A DNA stretch of 5,316 nucleotides from Bacteroidota bacterium (GCA_024640925.1 JAHEEB010000373.1:1-5316); one strand, 5' to 3'. Counted from the first letter of the stretch, positions 1 to 5,316 are shown. Notes: generated from the sequence alone by a model not told the origin. Translations and numbers: made by a program.

Positions 1-750
1 GTTTCGGGTGTTATAGGAGCTACACGCAACAACAATATTGGAATAAACGGCATTGCCGATAATGTAAAAATAATGGTTATCCGCACTGTTCCGGACGGCG
101 ATGAATGGGACAAAGATGTGGCAAAATCGATTAAATATGCTATTGATAATGGCGCACAAATCATTAACATGAGTTTTGGTAAATCTTTTTCTCCCCAAAA
201 ACAATTTGTTGATGATGTTATCAAACTTGCTGATGAAAAAGATGTACTGCTGATTCATGCTGCCGGCAACGATAATGAAGATGTTGATGTAGAAGATAAT
301 TTTCCAAATCCGTATTCAATTGATAAAACCATAATTGCAAATAATTGGATTACTGTTGGCGCCAACACAAAAGACGTAAAGAAAAAACAACTGGCTGCTG
401 ATTTTTCTAACTATGGGAAGAAAAATGTCGACCTGTTTGCCCCCGGTCACAATATTATTACCTGTATGCCTGGTAATAAATATGACATGGTAAGCGGAAC
501 AAGCTTTTCTGCTCCTACTGTAACAGGAGCTGCAGCACTTATTAAGGAATATTATCCAGGATTAACAGCTGCCCAAATTAAAGATGTATTGCTCAAATCG
601 GTTGAAAAGAATAACGGTAAAGTTATACTGCCCGGAACAAGCGGAAAGTCGAAAAAAGTGGTAAGCTTCGCTTCTCTTTCAGCAACTGGTGGAGTAGTAA
701 ATGTATACAATGCACTTGTTTTAGCCGAGCAAATAACTTCGAAACAATAA
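1..750 (+). CDS. S8 (subtilisin-like) serine peptidase, C-terminal part, 5' end missing
   Basis: The frame is open from base 1 to TAA at 748-750, giving 249 visible residues. The first residues (VSGVIGA) are what normally follows the catalytic HGTH motif of subtilases, so the catalytic Asp and His lie just outside the window; a later in-frame ATG at 73 is internal. Visible landmarks are the AIDNGAQIINMSFG core strand (about 47-60), the oxyanion-hole Asn in AAGND (about N90), and the catalytic Ser in GTSFSAP (about S168), followed by the usual helix TGAAALIKEYYPGLTAAQIKDVL. The family cleaves peptide bonds with an Asp-His-Ser triad and is usually exported. The protein ends soon after the catalytic domain (VVNVYNALVLAEQ...), with no type IX secretion sorting domain. 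A signal peptide cannot be judged because the N-terminus is absent. The gene converges on the helicase gene. The family call is secure; the substrate is unknown. Confidence 0.95.
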   Translation, partial: VSGVIGATRNNNIGINGIADNVKIMVIRTVPDGDEWDKDVAKSIKYAIDNGAQIINMSFGKSFSPQKQFVDDVIKLADEKDVLLIHAAGNDNEDVDVEDNFPNPYSIDKTIIANNWITVGANTKDVKKKQLAADFSNYGKKNVDLFAPGHNIITCMPGNKYDMVSGTSFSAPTVTGAAALIKEYYPGLTAAQIKDVLLKSVEKNNGKVILPGTSGKSKKVVSFASLSATGGVVNVYNALVLAEQITSKQ

Positions 751-769
751 CAGATTTTTCAGAAATGAA

Positions 770-924
770 ATGGAGCTGTCCAAAAAGTTGATAGCCACGA
801 ATTCTCTAAGACACAAAGGTATCACTAAGATTAATGTCTTAAAAAAATAAGAACTTTGTGAATCTTTGAGACTTTGTGCCTTGGTGGCTGATTCACTCGA
901 ATATACCTTTTTGGACAGCTTCAT
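770..924. repeat. Nested inverted-repeat element (MITE/REP-like), possible bidirectional terminator
   Basis: Four paired blocks fold this 155-bp stretch into one long hairpin. The outer arms are 770-787 (ATGGAGCTGTCCAAAAAG) and 907-924 (CTTTTTGGACAGCTTCAT), 18 nt with one mismatch that would be a G-U pair in + strand RNA. Inside them AGCCAC 793-798 pairs with GTGGCT 884-889, CACAAAG 812-818 with CTTTGTG 872-878, and TCTTA 837-841 with TAAGA 848-852 around an A6 loop. CACTAAG 823-829 also pairs with CTTTGTG 854-860 with one mismatch. The inner sequence (CTTTGTGCCTTGGTGGC and its imperfect complement) resembles a dispersed repeat I recall from intergenic regions of Bacteroidota genomes. The outer arms resemble insertion-sequence ends. 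No transposase is present. It lies between two convergent genes, so a role in ending transcription is plausible, although no strong U-tract directly follows the stem. The structure is seen directly; its identity is inferred. Confidence 0.8.
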
Positions 925-976
925 TCTTGTTTTTCAGATATATTCGAAACACATTCAAAAGCCTTTGATAAAGATT

Positions 977-2401
977 TTAGTTTTTTTCTTGTCCTGTTAA
1001 AAACTCAGGGAAATTTACCAGGTAAGCTTTTGATGTTGACCGTGTAATAGCTGTATATAACCACCGCAGATATTCCTTATCTATTCTTTCTTCGGTCAGA
1101 TATCCCGTATCGATATATATTTCTTTCCATTGTCCACCCTGTGCCTTATGACAGGTAACTGCATATGCATATTTTACCTGTATGGCGTTGAAAAATTCAT
1201 TTTCCTTTACTGCATTGTATTGTTTTTTCTTAGGTGTCAGGTGAGCATAATCTTCCATTATGCTGTAAAACAGATTTTTATTTTGTTCGGAATTCAGGGC
1301 AGCTGATTCGGAATGCAGTGAATCAAGAATCAGTTTTACATCCAGGGTTATGTCGTAATCAACAAGTTTTACCAGACAGTCAGCAAACCGAAATCCATAA
1401 ATTTCCTTCGTATTCCTGACTTTTAAAACTTCCATAATATCTCCGTTGGCAATAAAATCGGCATCTGGCACATCTTTTAACCAGAAATAGTTATTCTTAA
1501 CAGCCATCAGCAAATCACCCGAAGATAATTCTTCTTCCCTCCAGAGAACACTGTTTCGAATACCCATATTATACTGATTTGCTCGTTTGTTCGATCGGCA
1601 AATTACCAGTGTCTCATCAATACCTGAGTTAGAATATGAATTAGTGATGCTTTCTATCAGTTCATCTCCCCTTACACAAACAATATCGGCAAAATTGCCA
1701 ATATTCAGCAATGGTAACCGAAAGTTTTCTGATTGAATTCTTTGTCTTAAAATGGTGGCGTTCAGTAAAATTCCAGAATCCTTATCCTGCCTTACTACAT
1801 CCGTTAATTCAATCTCTCTCACTGAATAGTTGAGTATTTCTACTTCGTCTTTATTCAATGCGGGACTAATGGACAAATTAACGGGAGGAAGCTGGGCTGT
1901 ATCGCCAACCACTATCAGTTTGCAGTTCTTATTTCCAAAGATATATTCCAGTAAATCGTTTAATAAAAAACCTGAGCCAAAAATATTTCCCTCTTGTTTT
2001 TGGTTCGAAATCATTGACGATTCATCGACAATGAAAATGGAATTGCTTGTAAGGTTTTTATTCAGTCCGAAAAGGCCAAATCCATCTGCTGCCGATTGCT
2101 GGCGGTATATCTTCTTATGAATGGTTAAGGCAGTAAAACCCGAATATTGGGTTAAAACTTTTGCTGCTCTTCCGGTGGGTGCAATAAGAAAGAATTTAAT
2201 TCCCATCGATTTTAGTACCCTCACATATGCACTCAGTGTCATGGTTTTGCCTGTGCCAGCATATCCTTTTACAATTAATACCTCCCGCTGTATGCCATTA
2301 ATCGTATAATCTGCCAGGTTATTTATAAGTTCAACCTGCGAAGGGGTGGGTTCAACATTAAGCTCTTCATTTATTTTTTTAACCAGGTGCTCAGACAACA
2401 T
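977..2401 (-). CDS. SF1B ATP-dependent DNA helicase, RecD/Dda/Pif1-like (AAA_30 + UvrD_C_2 type)
   Basis: This 474-residue protein carries the full superfamily 1 helicase motif set in order: Q-motif region EPTPSQVELI (17-26), Walker A GYAGTGKT (46-53, Lys52), motif Ia APTGRAAKVL (74-83), Walker B VDESSM (125-130), motif III GDTAQLPPV (166-174), motif IV VVRQ (202-205), motif V AVTCHKAQGGQW (414-425) and motif VI YTAITRS (449-455, Arg454). Such enzymes use ATP to move along single-stranded DNA, usually 5' to 3', and unwind duplexes in repair or replication restart. The length is close to phage T4 Dda and well short of RecD2 (over 700 residues), and there is no long N-terminal extension. The ATG at 2401 is preceded by no Shine-Dalgarno sequence, as is normal in Bacteroidota. 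It is divergent from the DUF3822 gene and ends in TAA at 979-977. All key residues are present and the gene looks intact. The exact cellular role and gene name are not determined. Confidence 0.95.
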   Translation of the reverse strand: MLSEHLVKKINEELNVEPTPSQVELINNLADYTINGIQREVLIVKGYAGTGKTMTLSAYVRVLKSMGIKFFLIAPTGRAAKVLTQYSGFTALTIHKKIYRQQSAADGFGLFGLNKNLTSNSIFIVDESSMISNQKQEGNIFGSGFLLNDLLEYIFGNKNCKLIVVGDTAQLPPVNLSISPALNKDEVEILNYSVREIELTDVVRQDKDSGILLNATILRQRIQSENFRLPLLNIGNFADIVCVRGDELIESITNSYSNSGIDETLVICRSNKRANQYNMGIRNSVLWREEELSSGDLLMAVKNNYFWLKDVPDADFIANGDIMEVLKVRNTKEIYGFRFADCLVKLVDYDITLDVKLILDSLHSESAALNSEQNKNLFYSIMEDYAHLTPKKKQYNAVKENEFFNAIQVKYAYAVTCHKAQGGQWKEIYIDTGYLTEERIDKEYLRWLYTAITRSTSKAYLVNFPEFLTGQEKN

Positions 2402-2498
2402 GACAGCTTTTAATTTTGGGATGACAAAATTTGAAAATGAATCAATTTATAGAATCAAAATTTCACCTTCTTAAAAATTGGGTTAAATTCGTAGAGTT

Positions 2499-2506
2499 CA
2501 AAAGTA
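2499..2506 (-). promoter_or_regulatory. Possible -7 box for the helicase gene
   Basis: Read on the minus strand, 2506-2499 is TACTTTTG, an exact match to the Bacteroidota -7 element TAnnTTTG. It would place the transcript start about 90 nt ahead of the helicase ATG. There is no TTG at the expected -33 position (a T-run lies there), so the match could be chance in AT-rich DNA. Confidence 0.3.
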
Positions 2507-2539
2507 CGAATAACAGTTTAAAAAAATGACTTTATATTC

Positions 2540-2569
2540 ATGTCATATTTTTATTCACAGATAAATTTG
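2540..2569 (+). promoter_or_regulatory. Likely promoter of the DUF3822-rsmD operon
   Basis: TAAATTTG at 2562-2569 matches the Bacteroidota -7 consensus TAnnTTTG exactly. Nineteen nt upstream, 2540-2542 is ATG, matching two of three bases of the -33 TTG. Transcription would start near 2575, leaving a leader of only about 10 nt before the ATG at 2585. Position and spacing fit, but the -33 element is imperfect. The -33 region overlaps a small inverted repeat, ATGAC 2526-2530 / GTCAT 2542-2546. Confidence 0.5.
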
Positions 2570-2584
2570 AATTAGCCTTTTAAT

Positions 2585-3415
2585 ATGCCAGAGATTAACT
2601 ATATCAATCCGCTACTTAAAAAAAATCAACCTAAAGATTTATTCGCTCAAATAAGCATGGATGGATTTTCATATTCCATTCGTTCGTCGGAGAGCAAACA
2701 AATACTTCTATTCAAATACTTCAAATTTCATAATATACTTTTGGTAGATGAAATGCTCAGAAAGGTTGAGAATATTATAGATATCGAAGATGCTATTAAA
2801 GATAAATTCACATGTGCCGATGTCGTTTGTATCTCACAAAGATCCACACTTATTCCTGAGGAATTTTTCAAACCTGAATACTTAAAAAAATACTTCGAAT
2901 TCTCTCAGAACCTTGCTGAGTTTGATGAATTGCACTATACCTATATACCAGAAATAAAAGCCTACAATGTTTTTGGGTTACCGAGTTTTCTTTGCAATAT
3001 TTTCTACACCATTCACCCAAAATCAACATTTCACAATCAGTCAACAACCCTTATAAGAAAAGGAATAAGGAAGGGGAATGATGATCACATAAGTGCAATA
3101 ATGGGGCTTAATAATGGTTTTTTCGACCTGGTATTGATACAAAATGGCAACCTCTTGCTTAACAATTCATTTCAATATACCAATTCAACAGATTTTGTTT
3201 ATTTTTTTCTGTATACATGCAAACAGCTGAAAATTAACCCGGCAGATATACCTGTTACAGTCTTTGGAGAAGCAATACAAGAGAAAAGTATTATCGAGGA
3301 ATTAAGGCCACAAGTAAGAACGATAGAAATACCTCAAATCGATATTTCTGATAGGAGTCCCCTCGATAATAAGCAACGTGTCCAGTTTTATACACATTTT
3401 TTACTCAATTCATGA
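2585..3415 (+). CDS. DUF3822 family protein, function unknown
   Basis: This 276-residue protein has no signal peptide or membrane segment that I can see, so it is probably cytoplasmic. I recognise it as DUF3822 by its length, by the segment DLVLIQNGNLLLNNSFQY (181-198) followed by TDFVYFFLYTCKQLKINP (202-219) and VTVFGEA (224-230), and by its place directly ahead of rsmD. Two stretches look like related halves: FAQISMDGFSYSI (20-32) leading to ILLFKYFKF, and FFDLVLIQNGNLLLNNSF (179-196). This resembles the duplicated strand pattern of actin-like (ASKHA) folds such as PilM or GspL, which is an inference. No catalytic motif stands out. The ATG at 2585 sits about 16 nt after a TAnnTTTG promoter box. 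The stop overlaps the rsmD start (ATGA at 3412-3415), so the two are probably co-transcribed and translationally coupled. A role linked to ribosome maturation is suggested by context only. Confidence 0.85.
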   Translation: MPEINYINPLLKKNQPKDLFAQISMDGFSYSIRSSESKQILLFKYFKFHNILLVDEMLRKVENIIDIEDAIKDKFTCADVVCISQRSTLIPEEFFKPEYLKKYFEFSQNLAEFDELHYTYIPEIKAYNVFGLPSFLCNIFYTIHPKSTFHNQSTTLIRKGIRKGNDDHISAIMGLNNGFFDLVLIQNGNLLLNNSFQYTNSTDFVYFFLYTCKQLKINPADIPVTVFGEAIQEKSIIEELRPQVRTIEIPQIDISDRSPLDNKQRVQFYTHFLLNS

Positions 3416-3948
3416 GAATAATAAGCGGAGAACATAAAGGCAGAACCATACAAGTCCGGAAAAACTTTGATGCGCGGCCAACCACCGATTACGCGAAAGA
3501 GAGCATTTTTAATATCATCAATAATCATTTCGATTTCGATGTTATTGAAGTACTTGATTTATTTTCCGGAACAGGGAGCATCAGTTATGAATTTGCCTCA
3601 AGGGGCAGTAAACGGATTGTTTCGGTTGAAAAAGATGCACAATCGGCAAAATTTATAAAGCAGAATACCATTCTACTGAAAATTGATTCAATAGAAATCT
3701 GTAAAGCCGATGCCTTTTGGTTTATAGAAAAGTGCAGGAATAAGTTTGATATTATTTTTGCCGATCCTCCATACGAACTTCCGAACTTACAAGATATTCC
3801 GGACGCAGTATTAAAAGCAGATTTGTTAAAAGACGATGGATGGTTCATTTTGGAGCACGGAAAACAAAACACCTTCGAACACAACCCTTTACTTATTGAT
3901 AAAAGAACTTACGGGAGTGTACATTTCAGCATTTTTAAAAAACTTTAA
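3412..3948 (+). CDS. rsmD: 16S rRNA (guanine(966)-N(2))-methyltransferase RsmD
   Basis: RsmD uses S-adenosylmethionine to methylate N2 of G966 (E. coli numbering) in 16S rRNA, near the P-site of the small subunit, during cytoplasmic ribosome assembly. The 178-residue length fits the family. It opens with the typical MRIISGEHKGRTI (1-13) and RPTTDYAKESIFNI (22-35). The Rossmann methyltransferase motifs follow: DLFSGTGSI (49-57, SAM-binding motif I), the acidic residue in VEKD (Glu73) at the end of strand 2, KADAF (98-102), and the catalytic DPPY (118-121), typical of enzymes that methylate exocyclic amino groups. WFILEHGK (144-151) and the C-terminal strand YGSVHFSIFKKL close the fold. The start overlaps the DUF3822 stop in an ATGA and has no Shine-Dalgarno sequence, so translation probably depends on coupling. 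No strong terminator follows the TAA, only a weak TTCAA/TTGAA stem at 3955-3971. The gene appears intact. Confidence 0.97.
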   Translation: MRIISGEHKGRTIQVRKNFDARPTTDYAKESIFNIINNHFDFDVIEVLDLFSGTGSISYEFASRGSKRIVSVEKDAQSAKFIKQNTILLKIDSIEICKADAFWFIEKCRNKFDIIFADPPYELPNLQDIPDAVLKADLLKDDGWFILEHGKQNTFEHNPLLIDKRTYGSVHFSIFKKL

Positions 3949-3977
3949 AAAAACTTCAAGAATTTTTTGAATAACCC

Positions 3978-4007
3978 TTGCAGGTTTAAAAATAACAGTT
4001 AATTTTG
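3978..4007 (+). promoter_or_regulatory. Promoter of tRNA-Asp (Bacteroidota sigma-ABfr type)
   Basis: TTG at 3978-3980 is followed after exactly 19 nt by TAATTTTG at 4000-4007. This is a full match to the Bacteroidota housekeeping consensus TTG-N19-TAnnTTTG. The transcript would start near 4013, about 10 nt before the mature tRNA 5' end at 4024. It lets the tRNA be transcribed independently of rsmD upstream. Confidence 0.85.
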
Positions 4008-4023
4008 CTGCGCATTAAAAAAT

Positions 4024-4097
4024 GGTTCGGTAGTTCAGTTGGTTAGAATGCCGCCCTGTCACGGCGGAGGTCGCGGGTTCGAGTCCCGTCCGGACCG
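4024..4097 (+). tRNA. tRNA-Asp (anticodon GUC)
   Basis: The 74-nt cloverleaf folds cleanly. The acceptor stem is GGTTCGG 4024-4030 with CCGGACC 4090-4096, the D stem GTTC 4033-4036 with GAAT 4046-4049, the anticodon stem CCGCC 4051-4055 with GGCGG 4063-4067, and the T stem GCGGG 4073-4077 with CCCGT 4085-4089 around TTCGAGT. The anticodon loop CTGTCAC (4056-4062) carries GTC at 4058-4060, which reads GAC and GAU. Aspartate identity elements are present: discriminator G73 (4097), G10 (4033), the anticodon, and C38 (4062). The 3' CCA is not encoded (CAG follows), so it must be added enzymatically. Acceptor pair 4-69 is a U-G wobble, which is tolerable. The gene stands alone with its own promoter and terminator. 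Confidence 0.98.
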
Positions 4098-4108
4098 CAG
4101 GAAAATGC

Positions 4109-4140
4109 AAAACCCCTTGAAATTCAAGGGGTTTTTTATT
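4109..4140 (+). terminator. Rho-independent terminator after tRNA-Asp
   Basis: CCCCTTGA (4113-4120), loop AAT, TCAAGGGG (4124-4131) form a perfect 8-bp stem. It can be extended by AAAA 4109-4112 with TTTT 4132-4135, and is followed by TTTTTTATTT. It lies 12 nt after the tRNA. On the opposite strand the same hairpin is followed by TTTTGC, so it may also weakly stop transcripts arriving from the histidine kinase gene. Confidence 0.92.
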
Positions 4141-4141
4141 T

Positions 4142-4162
4142 GTGTCTACTCGATTTAGACAC
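4142..4162. repeat. Short perfect inverted repeat, function unknown
   Basis: GTGTCTA (4142-4148) and TAGACAC (4156-4162) are perfect 7-bp complements around the loop CTCGATT. The repeat lies just beyond the tRNA terminator and downstream of the histidine kinase stop. No U-tract follows on either strand, so it is not a standard terminator. It could be an RNA 3'-end stabiliser, a protein-binding site or the remnant of a mobile-element end. The remainder of 4163-4229 shows nothing I can assign. Confidence 0.5.
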
Positions 4163-4229
4163 CAAATTCTGGATCACTCCGAAAAATTGTGCCTTTGATA
4201 ATTGAACGCATTGCCCTGAAGAATTATGT

Positions 4230-5316
4230 TTATAAACTCTTATTCGGTTTCGTTAGTATAAGCGGTAAGCTGAAAAAGAATGTACTTCCTTTACCTACTT
4301 CACTTTTTGCCCAGATTTTTCCTCCTTGCATTTCAACCATTTCTTTGCAAAGCAACAGCCCCAAACCACTTCCCTTTTCGCTGGCAGTTCCGGATGTTGA
4401 TACATTTTTTTCAATCCTGAATAAAAAAGGGATTTTATCTTTTGATATGCCAACTCCATTATCTTTAACCATGATTTCAACAACGGATTCAAGTATATTG
4501 GCATCTAATATAATCTGTCCGTTTATATGAGTGAATTTTATAGCATTCGAAATTAAATTGTGCAGTATTGTTTTGGTCATATCTAAGTCACAGCTAATAA
4601 ATAAGTCAGAGGTTATATTATTTTTTATACTAATGTTTTTCTTCAAATTGGTTTTTAGTGAAACCACTTCAAATGCAATAGTTTTCAGGTTGTATACATC
4701 AATAAATGGTTTCATAAGACCACGCTGTATTTTAGACCATTGTAACAAATTTTCAAGCATTTTAAATGTGTCTTTTGCTACATTATTGATTAATTGAACT
4801 TGTTCCTTAATGCTATTTTTCTCAAGCTTCTCAAAATTATCAAGCAATATCTCGCTAAAGCCAATAAGAGCAGAGAAAGGGCTTCGTAAGTCGTGTGAGA
4901 TAATAGAAAAAAATTTATCTTTAGTTGCATTAAGCTCTTGTAGTTCTTTTGAAAAAATGTAGAGTTGTTCACTTTGAATTTGCAAGGTTTTAAATTTTCG
5001 TGCATTGGCAATAGACAATCCGCAGATCTGGCTAATTATCCGGCTCATTCTTTTATATTGTACAATATTTGCAGGAAACTTTAGCCCAATTATATTAAAA
5101 GTTCCAATTAATTCATTCGCATGGCGTATTTCAATACAAAAAGAATCCTGGTCCATTTTATGTTGAATGATTTCTTCCTTCTTATAGTATGTAACATCGA
5201 CTTCCACATCATTTAGGTAGTGATGAAAACACAATTGTTGCGGGGCAAACAAAATATTGAGTAATTCAAAAGTTTTCGTTACAATTTCTGATTCATTGGT
5301 GTAATCAACCAGATCT
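4230..5316 (-). CDS. Sensor histidine kinase (GAF-like region, HisKA, HATPase_c), N-terminus outside window
   Basis: The frame has no stop from the right edge (first full codon at 5315-5313) to TAA at 4232-4230, giving 361 visible residues. An in-frame TTG at 5252 is not the likely start, because coding-like sequence (DLVDYTNESEIVTKTFELLNI) runs upstream of it. Residues 1 to about 107 look like a GAF-type sensory domain, and a short coiled-coil linker follows (about 104-131). The HisKA H-box FFSIISHDLRSP has the phospho-acceptor His at about 141. The HATPase_c domain shows the N-box ILHNLISNAIKF (Asn253, Asn257), G1 box DNGVGI (285-290) and G2 box GSGLGL (315-320), and ends with GGKIWAKSEVGKGSTFFFSLPL. 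The kinase would autophosphorylate on His and pass phosphate to a response regulator. No receiver domain, membrane segment or partner regulator is visible. It converges on the tRNA-Asp unit. The signal sensed is unknown. Confidence 0.95.
   Translation of the reverse strand, partial: DLVDYTNESEIVTKTFELLNILFAPQQLCFHHYLNDVEVDVTYYKKEEIIQHKMDQDSFCIEIRHANELIGTFNIIGLKFPANIVQYKRMSRIISQICGLSIANARKFKTLQIQSEQLYIFSKELQELNATKDKFFSIISHDLRSPFSALIGFSEILLDNFEKLEKNSIKEQVQLINNVAKDTFKMLENLLQWSKIQRGLMKPFIDVYNLKTIAFEVVSLKTNLKKNISIKNNITSDLFISCDLDMTKTILHNLISNAIKFTHINGQIILDANILESVVEIMVKDNGVGISKDKIPFLFRIEKNVSTSGTASEKGSGLGLLLCKEMVEMQGGKIWAKSEVGKGSTFFFSLPLILTKPNKSL

Noticed and set aside
73..75. ATG as the start of the S8 peptidase
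   Set aside because: The frame is open from base 1 and the upstream residues (VSGVIGA...NGIADNVKI) are standard subtilase core, so this Met is internal.
721..924. 67-codon minus-strand open frame starting at the end of the inverted repeat
   Set aside because: It overlaps the 3' end of the protease gene and reads straight through the palindrome. Its sequence is simply the translated repeat, and there is no promoter or independent coding signal.
961..990. AAAG/CTTT mini-hairpin followed by a T-run as a terminator for the protease gene
   Set aside because: A 4-bp stem is not convincing, and the T-run is part of the helicase 3' coding end on the other strand.
1234..2309. Plus-strand open frames of 61-96 codons inside the helicase gene
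   Set aside because: They are antisense shadows of a clearly coding minus-strand gene and have no recognisable motifs.
3467..3884. Alternative-frame and antisense open frames inside rsmD
   Set aside because: They overlap a complete RsmD with intact motifs and lack any coding signature of their own.
3955..3971. TTCAA/TTGAA stem after rsmD as a terminator
   Set aside because: The stem is only 5 AT-rich base pairs and the T-run lies inside the loop, so it is too weak to call an intrinsic terminator.
4189..5011. Open frames on both strands within the histidine kinase region
   Set aside because: They are shadows in other frames of the kinase gene, whose HisKA and HATPase motifs fix the true frame.
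5250..5252. TTG as the start codon of the histidine kinase
   Set aside because: The same frame stays open to the window edge with protein-like sequence continuing into the sensor region, so the gene is treated as 5'-truncated by the window.
1..5316. CRISPR array, toxin-antitoxin pair, phage genes or a full insertion sequence
   Set aside because: No regularly spaced repeats, transposase, integrase or paired small genes were found on either strand.

Overview
The window looks like chromosomal DNA from a member of the Bacteroidota, probably Bacteroidales or a relative. Four things point there: AT-rich DNA, no Shine-Dalgarno sequences ahead of the genes, an exact Bacteroidota-type promoter (TTG, 19 nt, TAnnTTTG) in front of the tRNA, and a DUF3822 gene overlapping rsmD. 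As far as I know that gene pairing is typical of this phylum. The assignment rests on recognition, not on a database search.

Layout, left to right. (1) 1-750 (+): the C-terminal part of a subtilisin-like S8 serine protease, cut by the left window edge. (2) 751-976: a convergent intergenic region filled by a 155-bp nested inverted repeat (770-924) with 18-nt outer arms, flanked by a 9-bp direct repeat. It looks like a MITE-like or REP-like dispersed element. (3) 977-2401 (-): a compact SF1B (RecD/Dda/Pif1-like) DNA helicase. (4) 2402-2584: a divergent promoter region. (5) 2585-3415 (+): a DUF3822 protein, overlapping by 4 bp (6) rsmD at 3412-3948 (+), the 16S rRNA m2G966 methyltransferase. (7) 3949-4140 (+): a self-contained tRNA-Asp(GUC) unit with promoter, tRNA and intrinsic terminator. 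(8) 4141-4229: a short non-coding stretch with a small perfect inverted repeat. (9) 4230-5316 (-): a sensor histidine kinase whose reading frame stays open to the right window edge, so its N-terminus is missing.

Most of this is housekeeping. The helicase (DNA maintenance), rsmD (ribosome maturation) and tRNA-Asp (translation) are core functions. The uncharacterised DUF3822 protein is tied to rsmD by overlapping stop and start codons. The protease and the histidine kinase sit at the edges, and nothing visible links them to the core genes. I see no CRISPR array, toxin-antitoxin pair, phage gene, transposase or new multi-gene defence system. The points most worth following up are the nested inverted-repeat element and the DUF3822-rsmD coupling.
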